Below are positions 28,325 through 38,005 of a stretch of 64,000 nucleotides of DNA, one piece after another. Numbering within the stretch: the first letter of the stretch is position 1; each line of letters starts with the position of its first letter. Source of the stretch: Arcobacter lacus. GTDB taxonomy: Bacteria; Campylobacterota; Campylobacteria; Campylobacterales; Arcobacteraceae. A program made the position numbers and the translations under genes. The notes beneath the pieces were generated by a model that worked only from the letters and a program-made list of their open reading frames with translations, did no database searches and was not told the origin of the DNA. The stretch covers positions 31,273-95,272 of the forward strand of contig NZ_MUXF01000016.1 in NCBI RefSeq assembly GCF_003063295.1. The letters run 5' to 3'.

Positions 28325-28352
28325 TTTAAATAGGCTATTTTGCCTATTTAAA
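28325..28352 (+). terminator. Terminator after ilvD
   Basis: TTTAAATAGGC (28325-28335) pairs with GCCTATTTAAA (28342-28352) around a TATTTT loop, starting right after the ilvD stop. Confidence 0.7.
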
Positions 28353-28365
28353 TTAATAATTTATT

Positions 28366-28387
28366 AACTATTTATTGAAAAATAGTT
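28366..28387. repeat. Inverted repeat upstream of htrA
   Basis: AACTATTT (28366-28373) and AAATAGTT (28380-28387) flank a six-base spacer. It lies about 50 bases before the GTG of htrA and just upstream of candidate -10 sequences (CATAAT at 28409-28414). It could be an operator or a second hairpin after ilvD. Confidence 0.4.
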
Positions 28388-28438
28388 TACTTTTTTGCTT
28401 TAACATATCATAATAATTTAATTAAAAAGGATATAAAA

Positions 28439-29866
28439 GTGAAGAAAAAACTTTTACTTATTTCTACGTTAATAGCAACTCAACTCTTTGCAAAAACAAT
28501 AGAGTTAGAGATGATGGAAAAAGATCCACAAAGAATTAGCCCAAATTCAACAAATGAAATTTTATCATTTAATAATAGTATAAAAGATTCTGTTCATTCT
28601 ATAGTAAATATATCTGCAAAAAAAAGTGTCGATACTGATGTTGATAGCTTACCATTGCAAATGTTTAATGATCCATTTTTTAAAAGATTTTTTGGAGACC
28701 AGTTTGGAAATCAACTTAAACAAAATAGAGTACAAAGATCATTAGGATCAGGAGTAATCGTTTCAAAGAATGGATATATTGTTACAAATAACCATGTTAT
28801 TGAAAATGCTGAAGAGATTACTGTAACTATTGGTGATGATACAACTGAATATAATGCAAAATTAATTGGAAAAGATGCAGATAGTGATATTGCAGTAATT
28901 AAAATAGATGTAAAAACTGATTTAACTCCAATTAAATTTGCACACTCAAACAGTGTAATGGTTGGAGATTTGATTTTTGCAATTGGAAATCCATTTGGTG
29001 TTGGAAGTACAGTTACTCAAGGAATTGTTTCAGCTTTAAATAAAAATAAAGTTGGAATAAATAAATATGAAAACTATATTCAAACAGATGCTTCTATAAA
29101 TCCAGGAAACTCTGGTGGTGCATTAGTAGATAGTCGTGGCGCATTAATAGGTATTAACACTGCAATTATTTCTAAAAGTGGAGGAAATAATGGTATAGGA
29201 TTTGCAATTCCAGTTGATATGGTAAAAGATGTAGTTGAAAAACTTGTAACTGATGGAAAAGTTGTAAGAGGATATTTAGGGGTTGTAATAGCTGATTTAG
29301 ATAAAGAAACACAAAAAGTTTATAAAAGAAAAGAGGGTGCTTTAGTTTTAGACGTATCAAATGACACACCAGCTTCTAAATATGGATTAAAAAGAGGGGA
29401 TTTAGTATATGCAATAAATGGTAAAGTTGTAAAAGATAGAACAAGTTTACAAAATAGCATTGCATCATTTAAACCAAAAGAAAAAGTTAAATTAGATGTT
29501 GAAAGAGATGGTAAAGATATAACTTTGAATATTGTTTTAGAAGATAGAGCAACTAATTTAGGACAAACTCCAACAGCAGAAAGTAATCTTTTCTTAGGTG
29601 GATTAAAGCTTAGTGCTATTGACACTGTTACTCAAAAGCAATATAGACTATCATCTGATACAATTGGTATATTAATTTCAGATGTTGAGCCAAAATCAAA
29701 AGCTGAAAAAGCTGGTTTTGAAGCTGGAGATGTTATTATTCAAATTGAAGATGTAGAGATTAAAAATTTTGCAAATTTAGAGAATGCAATAAAAAAATAT
29801 GAAAATAAAAATAAAAGAGTTTATGTAAATAGATATGGTCAAACGATTTTATTTATAATTCAATAA
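28439..29866 (+). CDS. htrA: Periplasmic serine protease/chaperone HtrA (DegP/DegQ family)
   Basis: Envelope quality-control protease. Signal peptide at about 1-18 (cleavage after LFA). Chymotrypsin-like domain with catalytic H119 (TNNHV), D150 (DSDIAV) and S225 (NPGNSGGAL). Two PDZ domains at about 275-365 and 385-470. Length 475 matches Campylobacter HtrA. The start is GTG with AAAAAGGAT upstream. The next two genes encode a response regulator and histidine kinase; the same order htrA-cprR-cprS occurs in Campylobacter jejuni, where HtrA is also important for virulence and stress. An 8-bp inverted repeat (28366-28387) precedes the promoter region. Confidence 0.95.
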   Translation: MKKKLLLISTLIATQLFAKTIELEMMEKDPQRISPNSTNEILSFNNSIKDSVHSIVNISAKKSVDTDVDSLPLQMFNDPFFKRFFGDQFGNQLKQNRVQRSLGSGVIVSKNGYIVTNNHVIENAEEITVTIGDDTTEYNAKLIGKDADSDIAVIKIDVKTDLTPIKFAHSNSVMVGDLIFAIGNPFGVGSTVTQGIVSALNKNKVGINKYENYIQTDASINPGNSGGALVDSRGALIGINTAIISKSGGNNGIGFAIPVDMVKDVVEKLVTDGKVVRGYLGVVIADLDKETQKVYKRKEGALVLDVSNDTPASKYGLKRGDLVYAINGKVVKDRTSLQNSIASFKPKEKVKLDVERDGKDITLNIVLEDRATNLGQTPTAESNLFLGGLKLSAIDTVTQKQYRLSSDTIGILISDVEPKSKAEKAGFEAGDVIIQIEDVEIKNFANLENAIKKYENKNKRVYVNRYGQTILFIIQ

Positions 29867-29878
29867 AAAGGATTTCCC

Positions 29879-30556
29879 ATTATTAAAGTACTCATGATAG
29901 AAGATGATTTAGAATTAGCTCAAATCATTACAGATTATTTAAAATCGTTTGATATAGAAATTACAAATACAGATAGTCCATATAACGGACTATCAATGCT
30001 CAATGTTCATAAAGATTATCAGTTGATAATTTTAGATTTAACACTTCCTGAAATTGACGGATTAGAGTTGATTCCAAAAATTAGAGAAAAATCAAATATT
30101 CCAATTATTATCAGTTCTGCACGAGATGATATTTTAGATAAAGTTATGGGATTAGAAAGAGGAGCAGATGATTATCTTCCAAAACCATATAATCCAAGAG
30201 AACTTCAAGCTAGAATAAAAACAATTTTAAAAAGAGTTGATTTAAAAACTGAACCTAAAAAAGCTGAACAAAGTTCTTTATTTGAAATAAGAGAAGCAGA
30301 TATGCAGATACTTTTTAAAGGTGTTCATTTAACACTTACTTTAGCGGAGTATGATATTTTAAAACTTTTAATTCAAAGAAATCATGGAGTTGTAGCAAGA
30401 GAAGATTTTATATATGCAAGTGATAATATAGAAGATGATTCATCTTTAAAAAATATTGATGTAATTATCTCAAGAATTAGAACAAAACTAGCAAAAATTG
30501 ATGATAGTAATACTTATATAAAATCAGTAAGAGGTATTGGATATCAACTTATATGA
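29879..30556 (+). CDS. cprR: OmpR-family response regulator, CprR-like (apparent ATT start)
   Basis: Receiver domain (about 1-118) plus winged-helix DNA-binding domain (about 135-225). Receiver residues: acidic pair in MIEDD, phosphorylated Asp in LIILDLTLP (D53 with the start used here), and K in YLPKPYNP. I place the start at ATT 29879: AAAAGGA lies six bases before it and the reading ATT ATT AAA GTA CTC ATG gives the normal first beta strand (IKVLMIEDD). The ATG at 29894 would delete half of that strand and is 21 bases from the ribosome site. Overlaps the kinase gene by four bases. Called CprR from the htrA-cprRS gene order in Campylobacter; ArsR-type regulators are related. Confidence 0.85.
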   Translation: MIKVLMIEDDLELAQIITDYLKSFDIEITNTDSPYNGLSMLNVHKDYQLIILDLTLPEIDGLELIPKIREKSNIPIIISSARDDILDKVMGLERGADDYLPKPYNPRELQARIKTILKRVDLKTEPKKAEQSSLFEIREADMQILFKGVHLTLTLAEYDILKLLIQRNHGVVAREDFIYASDNIEDDSSLKNIDVIISRIRTKLAKIDDSNTYIKSVRGIGYQLI

Positions 30557-31776
30557 TAAAAAATATCTCTATTTCTACTTTTGTAAATATAATATTTGCG
30601 TTAGCTTTTTTATCTATATTTGTAACTTTTACAATATTTGTGAATTATGATAAACAAAAACATGAATTAACTTTACAAAATAGATATGAGTTAATTGCTG
30701 AAAATATTTTAATAACATTTCAAAATAATCCAACGGTTGAAGTACTTTTATCTTTATACAAAAAATTTCAAGTTTCTCCCATTGAAGATAAAGATGAAAA
30801 GCTTGAGATTATAAAAAATGCTCAAGAATTAACTATAACTCAAAATTATTTAGGAACTTATAGAGTTTATAAATATGATGATATTTATTATATTTATGTA
30901 CAACAGTATGGTTATAATGTTATGCTAAAAGATTCTGCAAATCATCGTTATAATATGGCATTTATTGTTTTAGGATTTATAGTTTCTATTTTTACTTTTT
31001 TAATTTTATATGAAATATTAATGAAAAAGTTAAAACCATTAAAGATGTTAAATAAACAAATTATTGAATTTTCGCAAGGAAATAAAGATATAAAATTAAA
31101 TTACACAAGTACTGATGAGGTAGGAACAATAGCAAGAAATTTTAATGAAGCAATAAATATTATAAATAATCAGTCAAAATCAAAAGATTTATTTATGAGA
31201 AATATGATGCATGAGCTAAAAACTCCTATCACAAAAGCGATGTTTATTGCAGAAACTTTAGAAGATGATAAAACAAGAGAAAATCTTCAAAGAGCTTTTA
31301 AAAGAATGGACGATATTATCAAAGAACTTGCAACAGTTGAAAAGTTGACTTCTCAAAATACCATGATATATAAAGAGAAAACAAAATTCTCAAATATTTA
31401 TAAAAAAACTCTAGAAATTATGATGATAAATCCTCAAAATATTGATGCAAATGTAGATGATTTTGACTTTGAAGTTGATACTTACATGATGTCAATAGTT
31501 TTAAAAAATCTAATTGACAATGCTATCAAATTTTCGTTAGATAAAAAAGCAACAATAAATGCAAATAAAAATTTTATAGAAATTATCTCTTTAGGTAAAC
31601 CTTTAAAAAATGATTTATCACACTATACTGAAGCTTTTTGTCAAGAAGAGAAAAGAAGTGAAGGTTTTGGATTGGGGCTTTATATTGTAAAAACTATTGT
31701 AAATTTGCATAAATATAAGTTAGAATATAAATATGAAGATGGAAAAAACTATTTTATTATAAAGATGGCAAAATAA
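30553..31776 (+). CDS. cprS: Sensor histidine kinase, CprS/ArsS-like
   Basis: 407 residues. Two membrane helices (about 8-30 and 135-155) enclose a ~100-residue periplasmic sensor region; HAMP-like linker about 155-207; HisKA with H220 in MMHELKTPITKAM; ATPase domain with N-box NLIDNAIKFS (319-328) and glycine-rich GFGLGLYIVK (371-380). The usual D-x-G-x-G box between these is not recognisable (ISLGKPL appears there), a trait also seen in the epsilon ArsS group. Translation is coupled to the regulator by an ATGA overlap. CprS in Campylobacter affects biofilm and envelope stress; transfer of that role is inference. Confidence 0.85.
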   Translation: MIKNISISTFVNIIFALAFLSIFVTFTIFVNYDKQKHELTLQNRYELIAENILITFQNNPTVEVLLSLYKKFQVSPIEDKDEKLEIIKNAQELTITQNYLGTYRVYKYDDIYYIYVQQYGYNVMLKDSANHRYNMAFIVLGFIVSIFTFLILYEILMKKLKPLKMLNKQIIEFSQGNKDIKLNYTSTDEVGTIARNFNEAINIINNQSKSKDLFMRNMMHELKTPITKAMFIAETLEDDKTRENLQRAFKRMDDIIKELATVEKLTSQNTMIYKEKTKFSNIYKKTLEIMMINPQNIDANVDDFDFEVDTYMMSIVLKNLIDNAIKFSLDKKATINANKNFIEIISLGKPLKNDLSHYTEAFCQEEKRSEGFGLGLYIVKTIVNLHKYKLEYKYEDGKNYFIIKMAK

Positions 31777-32196
31777 TTAAATTTTGCACTCTTTCATAAT
31801 CTCAAACCAATTTTTATTAAAATGTTTTTTGATATATTTTTCTTTATGTGGAATAGTACAATTAGAACAATCATGGTGTATAAAATTCTCAGATTCAAAT
31901 TTTGAACCATTTTTTGAATCAATACTACAATATGAATATAATATTTTATTGTCTTGCTTTTTTAAGCCTTTGTCATTAAATCTAAAATGTGGACAAGCAC
32001 ATAAATAGCAATTTAAATTTTCTATATTGTGACATTTTTTATTTTCTTTATAAAGAAGACAAAAATTTGGTTCATTAATCACCATATTTTCAAATTTAAA
32101 ATAATCTATTATTTCATCAATATTATAATCTTTCAGTTTTGTTATAATTTTTTGATGTTCTTTTCCTTGATTTAAAAACCACTCTTCATAAGTCAT
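31777..32196 (-). CDS. Cysteine-rich protein, possibly Fe-S or zinc binding
   Basis: 139 residues, cytoplasmic, no signal peptide or helix of membrane type. Nine cysteines: C46, C55, C63, C66, C68, C90, C110, C113, C137; clusters NCYLCACPH and HHDCSNCTIPH have the spacing of metal or iron-sulfur ligands. I do not recognise the family by name, though proteins of this look occur in Campylobacterota. It converges directly on the cprS stop (no gap) and is followed divergently by a lipoprotein gene. Its AAATAC ribosome region is weak (GGAAATAC before ATG). Confidence 0.7.
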   Translation of the reverse strand: MTYEEWFLNQGKEHQKIITKLKDYNIDEIIDYFKFENMVINEPNFCLLYKENKKCHNIENLNCYLCACPHFRFNDKGLKKQDNKILYSYCSIDSKNGSKFESENFIHHDCSNCTIPHKEKYIKKHFNKNWFEIMKECKI

Positions 32197-32278
32197 TGTA
32201 TTTCCTATATTTTCTTCTCAAATAGTTTACAATTAATATTTTTAAGAGTACAATAAAAACTTATTTTAAGGAGCAAAA

Positions 32279-32842
32279 ATGCTTAAAAATATATTTCTTT
32301 TAGCAACAATTTTTATTCTTTCTGGTTGTATTCCAAAAACAACACCTTCAATTATTGAAGAAAGATTTTCAAATCAAAAAGAGATATCAACATTTGATAG
32401 TTGTACAAATTTTTCATATATTTCACAAATTGATGATATAAAATATGGAAAACTTTTTGTTGAACATATAAATTTAAATAGTGATTGCAAATGGAATGGC
32501 TTAGCAAGAGGTTATTTTGTATCTCTTTTTATGGATACTATAAAAGCTAAATCATATAAATTAGTTGAAAGATTAGATTTTTCTAATATAGAAGTAAATA
32601 CTTATTTGGTTGATGATATGTATTATGTAAATATCGTAAATCAATATAAAGTTTTTGAAGATATTTTTATAATAGATTATAAAGGATTTTATACAACAAA
32701 TCTAATAAAAAAATATGACAGCAACTACACAAATATTTATTTAGAAAAACCAAGATTGGATACAAATTATTCAAATAGTTTAGTAAGAATGAATTTTATA
32801 AATTCATATTTCTCAAAAGAGAGAGAATCTTTTGCGAATTAA
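32279..32842 (+). CDS. Lipoprotein of unknown function
   Basis: 187 residues with a clear lipobox (LSGC, Cys 17). Mature part is mixed alpha/beta without recognisable motif; two further cysteines (in FDSCTNF and SDCKWNG) could pair in the periplasm. Preceded by TACAAT (-10) and AAGGAG. It overlaps the MFS transporter gene by 11 bases, so the two are co-translated. No function assigned. Confidence 0.7.
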   Translation: MLKNIFLLATIFILSGCIPKTTPSIIEERFSNQKEISTFDSCTNFSYISQIDDIKYGKLFVEHINLNSDCKWNGLARGYFVSLFMDTIKAKSYKLVERLDFSNIEVNTYLVDDMYYVNIVNQYKVFEDIFIIDYKGFYTTNLIKKYDSNYTNIYLEKPRLDTNYSNSLVRMNFINSYFSKERESFAN

Positions 32843-33965
32843 TCTTTTAATTATTATTTATTGCCTTATTGTTGTAATGTCAGTTATGTATGCAACACAA
32901 CCATTGCAACCACTTTTGGCAAAAGAGTTTAATATTACAGTTATTCAAGCTTCTTGGTTTACAGCAGTTATTTTACTTTTTATGGCAATTTCTCCTATTA
33001 TTTATGGATACACTTTAGAAAAAATGTGTGCAAAAAAGATGTTGATAAATGCTTCTTTTATTTTACTGATAACAAATATTTGTTTGGGATTATCTACAAA
33101 TTATGAAATGTTTTTATTTTTTAGAGTTTGTGAAGCTTTAGTTGTACCTGCTATTTTAACTTCTTTGATGAGTATTTTGGCAAATATTGATAAAGAAAAT
33201 GTAAAATTTAATATGTCAATATATGTTGCAGCAACTGTTTTTGGTGGACTTGTTGGAAGAATATTTTCTGGATTTATTGCTACAACATTTTCTTATGAAT
33301 ATGTATTTTATTCTCTTTCTTTAGCAATTTTAGTATCTATTACTTTGATAAAAAAGTTGGACTACAATGGTGATGCAACTATTATAAAACCAAAGATAAA
33401 TGATGTAATAAATATTTTACAAGATAAAAGGTTTGTTATAATTTATTTCGTAATGTTTTGTATTTTTTTTGTTTTTGCTGGTGTTTTAAATGTATTACCA
33501 TTTAGAGTAAAAGACATCTCTGAACATTTTTCAGAATTTCAAATATCATTGTTATATTTAGGTTATGGAATGGGTATTTTGGTATCTTTAACTTCAAAAA
33601 AGATTATAAAATTTTTTAAAAATGAAATAAATACTATTTTAGTTGCATGTGGTTTTTTTATATTTGTAACAATATTTCTAACAAATAATGACATTATATA
33701 TTTATTTTTACTTCTATTTTTATTTTGTATTGGAATGTTTACAGCTCATACTGTAAGTACACAACTTGCGAATTCTATGAAATCTTCTCAAAAATCTTTA
33801 ACATCTGGAATGTATTTAACTTTTTACTATTTAGGTGGAGCAATGGGTTCTTTTTTACCTACAATTATTTATAAAAACTTTGGTTGGGATTTTATGATAT
33901 ATCTATTTGCGCTTATTTTAGTCGTAGTAGAAATAGTTGTTTTTATCAATAAAAAATTGTTTTGA
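32832..33965 (+). CDS. Major facilitator superfamily transporter
   Basis: 377 residues, 11-12 hydrophobic helices. The N-terminal motif MYATQPLQPLLAKEFN in the first helix-loop is typical of YnfM-like drug/arabinose-efflux MFS proteins. The start is TTG inside the end of the lipoprotein gene; the next in-frame ATG would remove most of helix 1. Substrate unknown. The promoter of the following SIMPL gene overlaps its stop codon. Confidence 0.82.
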   Translation: MRINLLIIIYCLIVVMSVMYATQPLQPLLAKEFNITVIQASWFTAVILLFMAISPIIYGYTLEKMCAKKMLINASFILLITNICLGLSTNYEMFLFFRVCEALVVPAILTSLMSILANIDKENVKFNMSIYVAATVFGGLVGRIFSGFIATTFSYEYVFYSLSLAILVSITLIKKLDYNGDATIIKPKINDVINILQDKRFVIIYFVMFCIFFVFAGVLNVLPFRVKDISEHFSEFQISLLYLGYGMGILVSLTSKKIIKFFKNEINTILVACGFFIFVTIFLTNNDIIYLFLLLFLFCIGMFTAHTVSTQLANSMKSSQKSLTSGMYLTFYYLGGAMGSFLPTIIYKNFGWDFMIYLFALILVVVEIVVFINKKLF

Positions 33966-33971
33966 TATAAT
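33966..33971 (+). promoter_or_regulatory. -10 element for the SIMPL gene
   Basis: TATAAT directly behind the TGA of the MFS gene, 29 bases before the next ATG. Confidence 0.45.
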
Positions 33972-33994
33972 CTATAAAATAGAAAGGAATTTCA

Positions 33995-34711
33995 ATGGAA
34001 AAGTTAAGTTTAAAATCATCTTTTGTTTTAGGTTTTTTTATTTTTATTGGTTTAGGAACTTTGGGATATTTTATTTCGAGTAGTTTTTTAAAATCAAAAG
34101 AGTTAGAAAGAACAGTTATTGTAAAAGGTTTGTCAGAAAAAGAGGTACAAGCAAATATTGTATTATGGCCTATAAAATTTTCTGCAACAGCATCAACTTT
34201 AGATGAATTATCAAAAAAAGTTGAAAGTGATACAAATAAAGTTTTAGAGTTTTTAAATAAATATGGAGTAAAAAAAGAAGATATTACAGTTAATTCTCCA
34301 TCAATCATAGATAAAAATGCAAATGAATTTACAGAAAGAGACTATACTTTGAGATATTTAGCAAATAGAACTATAAATATATATTCTCAAGATATTGAAA
34401 AAATAAGAGATGTAAGTGGAAAACTATTTGAATTATCACAAAATGGAATTTTATTCAGAGTAGATGATTGGGATTCAAAAATAGAGTATCTATATACAAA
34501 ATTAAATGAAATAAAACCAGCTATGATTGAAGAAGCAACGGCAAATGCTAGAGAAGTTGCACAAAAATTTGCTCAAGATTCAAATAGTAAATTAGGTAAA
34601 ATCAAAAAAGCAACTCAAGGACAATTTGAAATAACTAGTAGAGATAAAAATAGCGAACACATAAAAAATATTAGAATTGTATCAACAGTTGAGTATTATT
34701 TAAATGATTAA
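33995..34711 (+). CDS. SIMPL domain (DUF541) protein
   Basis: 238 residues. One N-terminal helix (about 10-30, FVLGFFIFIGLGTLGYFIS) anchors or secretes it; the rest matches the SIMPL/YggE fold: ERTVIVKGLSEKEVQANIVLWPI at the start and a VSTVEYYLND end. Periplasmic SIMPL proteins such as YggE and BP26 oligomerise and are linked to oxidative or envelope stress, but the mechanism is not known. AAAGGAA ribosome site. Terminated by a strong hairpin shared with convergent alaS. Confidence 0.85.
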   Translation: MEKLSLKSSFVLGFFIFIGLGTLGYFISSSFLKSKELERTVIVKGLSEKEVQANIVLWPIKFSATASTLDELSKKVESDTNKVLEFLNKYGVKKEDITVNSPSIIDKNANEFTERDYTLRYLANRTINIYSQDIEKIRDVSGKLFELSQNGILFRVDDWDSKIEYLYTKLNEIKPAMIEEATANAREVAQKFAQDSNSKLGKIKKATQGQFEITSRDKNSEHIKNIRIVSTVEYYLND

Positions 34712-34736
34712 GAGATAGTTTAATACTATCTCTTAA
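34708..34736. terminator. Terminator between SIMPL gene and alaS
   Basis: TTAAGAGATAG (34708-34718) pairs with CTATCTCTTAA (34726-34736) around a seven-base loop; the SIMPL stop codon is inside the stem. Symmetrical, so likely used from both sides. Confidence 0.7.
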
Positions 34737-34738
34737 AA

Positions 34739-37294
34739 TTATAAGTTTTCTTTTGCGTAGTCTAAAGCTTTAGTTTTAGCTTCTTCGATTTTAGAAGTAT
34801 CTTTTCCACCTGCTTGTGCAAAGTCAGGTCTTCCACCTCCACCTCCACCAACGATTGGAGCAATATTTTTTATCCAATCACCAGCTTTGATGTTTGTATT
34901 TTTACTTCCAGCTACAATCAAAACTTTATCATCTTTTGCTTGTAATAAGAAAATTGCAACTTTTTCGTTTGCATTTTTTGTATCATCAACAATTTTCTTT
35001 AAATCACCATTTTCTACTACTGAAACTATAACTTTTGTATCATTTATAATAGTTTCTTCAATAGGAGAAGAAGTTTTACTTTGAGAAGTTTCTATCTCTT
35101 TTTTCAAATCTTTGATTTGCTCTTTTAGTTTTTTTATACCTAAAATTACATCACTGTTTTTAACTTCTGCTTGAATTTCATTCATTTTTGAAATTATATC
35201 TTTAGTATATTTTATTGCAGCAGTTCCACAAACAGCTTCTATTCTTCTTACTCCCGCACTAACACCTGATTCTTTTACTATATAAAAACTTCCAATATCA
35301 GCTGTATTTCTTACGTGAGTTCCACCACAAAATTCAACAGAAACATCTTCAAAACTTACAACTCTTACAACATCACCATATTTTTCACCAAACATAGCAA
35401 TAGCACCTTTTTTCTTTGCTTGTTCAATAGGAAGTTCTTCAACATTTCCTGAAATTCCTCTTGCTATCATAGAGTTAACTAAGTCTTCAACTTCATCAAT
35501 TTGTTCTTTTGTCATAGCTTTTGGATAAGTAAAGTCAAATCTTAGTCTTGAAGCATCATTTAAAGAACCAGCTTGAGAAACAGTATCTCCTAAAACTATT
35601 TTTAGAGCACTTTGAAGTAGATGTGTAGCACTATGGTGTTTTGCAACTTCATTTCTATTTACAACGATGGCATCAACACTCTCACCTTGTTTTAAAGATG
35701 AATTAACAACTTTTACTTTTGAAAGATTTAGTCCATGAAATTTTGTAGTTTCTTCAACAATAGCAATATGTTTATTATCTTCTAAAGCTCCAATATCTCC
35801 ATTTTGTCCACCACTTGTAGCATAAAATGGAGTTTTATCTAACATTACCCATCCAGTTGAATCTTTTTCTAAAATTTTCACTTCTTTAAAATGTTCATCT
35901 AAAAGAGCAATAATTTTTGATTTGTAAGTTGTATTGTTATATCCAACAAATTCATTTGAACCGAATTTTTCTAATAATTGTTTAAAATCACCTTCGTTTG
36001 AAGTATCACCACTTCCTTTCCAAGCTGCTTTTGCCATAGCTTTTTGGTTATTCATTAATTCATCAAATTTAGCTAAATCAACTTTTAAATCTCTATCTCT
36101 TAACATATCTTCTGTTAAGTCTAAAGGGAAACCATAAGTGTCATATAATTTAAATGCAGTAACACCAGAAAAAATATCTTTTGTTTTTTCTAGTTCTTCA
36201 TTAAATAAAGACATCCCTAAATCAATAGTTTTAAAGAATCTATCTTCTTCTAAAGTTAATTGTTCTTCAATGAAATTTTTATTTTCAACAAGTTCTGTAT
36301 AGTGTCCACCCATTATTTCTATTAAAGTGTCAAGAAGTTTCGCCATAAATGGTTTTCTAAATCCTATTAAATAACCATGTCTAACTGCACGTCTTAATAT
36401 TCTTCTTAAAACGTAAGGTCTTCCTTCATTTCCAAATAATATTCCTTGTGAAAGCATAAAAGAACAAGCTCTTAAATGGTCAGCAATTACTCTATATGAA
36501 CCAATATTTTCTGAAGTTGCATTTTTAGAAGAAATTTCTTCGATTTTTTTAATTATTGGTTTGAAATTAGACGAATCAAAGTTATTAAATACACCTTCTT
36601 TAATTGCAATTACTCTTTCAAGACCCATTCCTGTGTCGATAGATGGTTTTGGAAGAGGATTTAGTTTTCCATCAGCTGTTCTTTCGTATTGCATAAATAC
36701 TAAGTTCCAGATTTCTAAAAATCTATCTCCATCTCCTCCCATATAATCTTCTTTACCATTGAAGTTTTCTTCTCCTTGGTCATAAAAAATTTCACTACAA
36801 GGTCCACAAGCACCTGTATCTCCCATTGACCAAAAATTATCTTTATCTCCAAACCTCATAATTCTTGACGGATTTATGTACTTTGACCAAATATCAAAAG
36901 CTTCATCATCATTGTTATGAACTGTAACCCATAATTTGTCTATAGGAAGTGCTAAATTAACTGTAACAAATTCCCACGCATAAGCAATAGCATCTTCTTT
37001 AAAATAATCTCCAAAAGAGAAGTTCCCTAACATCTCAAATAAAGTGTGATGACGTGCAGTGTAACCCACATTTTCAAGGTCATTATGTTTTCCACCAGCT
37101 CTTACACATAATTGGCATGATGTAGCTCTTGGATTTTCAGGTCTTGGAACAACTCCAGTAAATATATCTTTAAATTGTACCATACCAGCATTTGTAAACA
37201 TTAATGTAGGGTCATCAGGAATTAAAGGCATAGATGAAACAATTTCATGTCCTTTGCTTCTAAAAAACTCTAAATATTCTTTTCTAATATCCAT
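34739..37294 (-). CDS. alaS: Alanyl-tRNA synthetase
   Basis: Class II synthetase charging tRNA-Ala, with editing of mischarged Ser/Gly. 851 residues. Aminoacylation core at the N-terminus ([33 protein letters not shown]), editing domain with zinc motif HHSATHLL ... EFCGGTHV, and C-terminal DHHA1 region with [15 protein letters not shown]. All domains are complete. Transcribed alone, convergent with the SIMPL gene. Confidence 0.97.
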   Translation of the reverse strand: MDIRKEYLEFFRSKGHEIVSSMPLIPDDPTLMFTNAGMVQFKDIFTGVVPRPENPRATSCQLCVRAGGKHNDLENVGYTARHHTLFEMLGNFSFGDYFKEDAIAYAWEFVTVNLALPIDKLWVTVHNNDDEAFDIWSKYINPSRIMRFGDKDNFWSMGDTGACGPCSEIFYDQGEENFNGKEDYMGGDGDRFLEIWNLVFMQYERTADGKLNPLPKPSIDTGMGLERVIAIKEGVFNNFDSSNFKPIIKKIEEISSKNATSENIGSYRVIADHLRACSFMLSQGILFGNEGRPYVLRRILRRAVRHGYLIGFRKPFMAKLLDTLIEIMGGHYTELVENKNFIEEQLTLEEDRFFKTIDLGMSLFNEELEKTKDIFSGVTAFKLYDTYGFPLDLTEDMLRDRDLKVDLAKFDELMNNQKAMAKAAWKGSGDTSNEGDFKQLLEKFGSNEFVGYNNTTYKSKIIALLDEHFKEVKILEKDSTGWVMLDKTPFYATSGGQNGDIGALEDNKHIAIVEETTKFHGLNLSKVKVVNSSLKQGESVDAIVVNRNEVAKHHSATHLLQSALKIVLGDTVSQAGSLNDASRLRFDFTYPKAMTKEQIDEVEDLVNSMIARGISGNVEELPIEQAKKKGAIAMFGEKYGDVVRVVSFEDVSVEFCGGTHVRNTADIGSFYIVKESGVSAGVRRIEAVCGTAAIKYTKDIISKMNEIQAEVKNSDVILGIKKLKEQIKDLKKEIETSQSKTSSPIEETIINDTKVIVSVVENGDLKKIVDDTKNANEKVAIFLLQAKDDKVLIVAGSKNTNIKAGDWIKNIAPIVGGGGGGRPDFAQAGGKDTSKIEEAKTKALDYAKENL

Positions 37295-37403
37295 TAAATT
37301 ATCCGTTATTTATATAAAATTTCTTTATTTTATCCAAAAGTTTATTTAGCCTTGATTAGTAGAAGTTTATAAAATATAAAACTAGATTTAAGTTTTTAAA
37401 AGT

Positions 37404-37409
37404 TATAAT
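37404..37409 (+). promoter_or_regulatory. -10 element for trxA
   Basis: TATAAT about 67 bases before the trxA ATG in a 180-base AT-rich gap between divergent alaS and trxA. Confidence 0.4.
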
Positions 37410-37475
37410 TTTTCACGTTTTAAAAAACTATGAAATAAAATAAATGATAAATAAAATTTAATAAAAGGATAAAAT

Positions 37476-37793
37476 ATGGGAAAATATATTGAATTAACAG
37501 CTTCAAATTTTGATGAAGTAACAAGCAAAGGTGTATCTATGGTAGATTTCTGGGCTCCTTGGTGTGGACCTTGTAGAATGATTGCTCCTGTTATTGAAGA
37601 ATTAGCAAGCGATTTTGAAGGAAAAGCAAATATTTGCAAAGTAAATACAGATGAAGAACAAGATTTAGCTGTAAAATTTGGTATTAGATCAATTCCTACT
37701 GTTATCTATATCAAAGATGGTAAAGTTGTAGACCAAACAGTTGGTGCTTCTTCAAAACAAGCATTTACTGATAAAATTAATTCTCTTTTATAA
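37476..37793 (+). CDS. trxA: Thioredoxin
   Basis: Cytoplasmic disulfide reductase, 105 residues. Active site WCGPC (C30, C33); conserved cis-proline in SIPT and a C-terminal GAS. No signal peptide. trxB follows 212 bases downstream, after an intrinsic terminator, so the two genes are neighbours but probably separate transcription units. Confidence 0.97.
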   Translation: MGKYIELTASNFDEVTSKGVSMVDFWAPWCGPCRMIAPVIEELASDFEGKANICKVNTDEEQDLAVKFGIRSIPTVIYIKDGKVVDQTVGASSKQAFTDKINSLL

Positions 37794-37816
37794 TTAAATA
37801 AAAGATTAAAATTTAG

Positions 37817-37847
37817 AAGGAAGATGTTTTTACATCTTCCTTTTTTT
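37817..37847 (+). terminator. Terminator after trxA
   Basis: AAGGAAGATG pairs with CATCTTCCTT around TTTTTA and is followed by Ts. One of the clearest intrinsic terminators in the window. Confidence 0.85.
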
Positions 37848-38005
37848 ATTTAAAATATTTAGTATTTAAGATAGATATAAATTATTAAATGATAAAATTT
37901 TTCCATAATATTTGTTTTATATAATCTATAACTTACAAATATTTTAGTATCATAATATTTTTATAAATATATGAGATGAATTAAAATTAAATTAAGGATT
38001 TCAAT

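Noticed and set aside
33946-34308. 120-codon minus-strand frame over the SIMPL gene
   Set aside because: Antisense to the SIMPL gene, which has promoter, ribosome site and family motifs.
37858-38000. Repeated ATAATATTT-like strings before trxB as an operator array
   Set aside because: The region is so AT-rich that such repeats are expected by chance; no spacing pattern.
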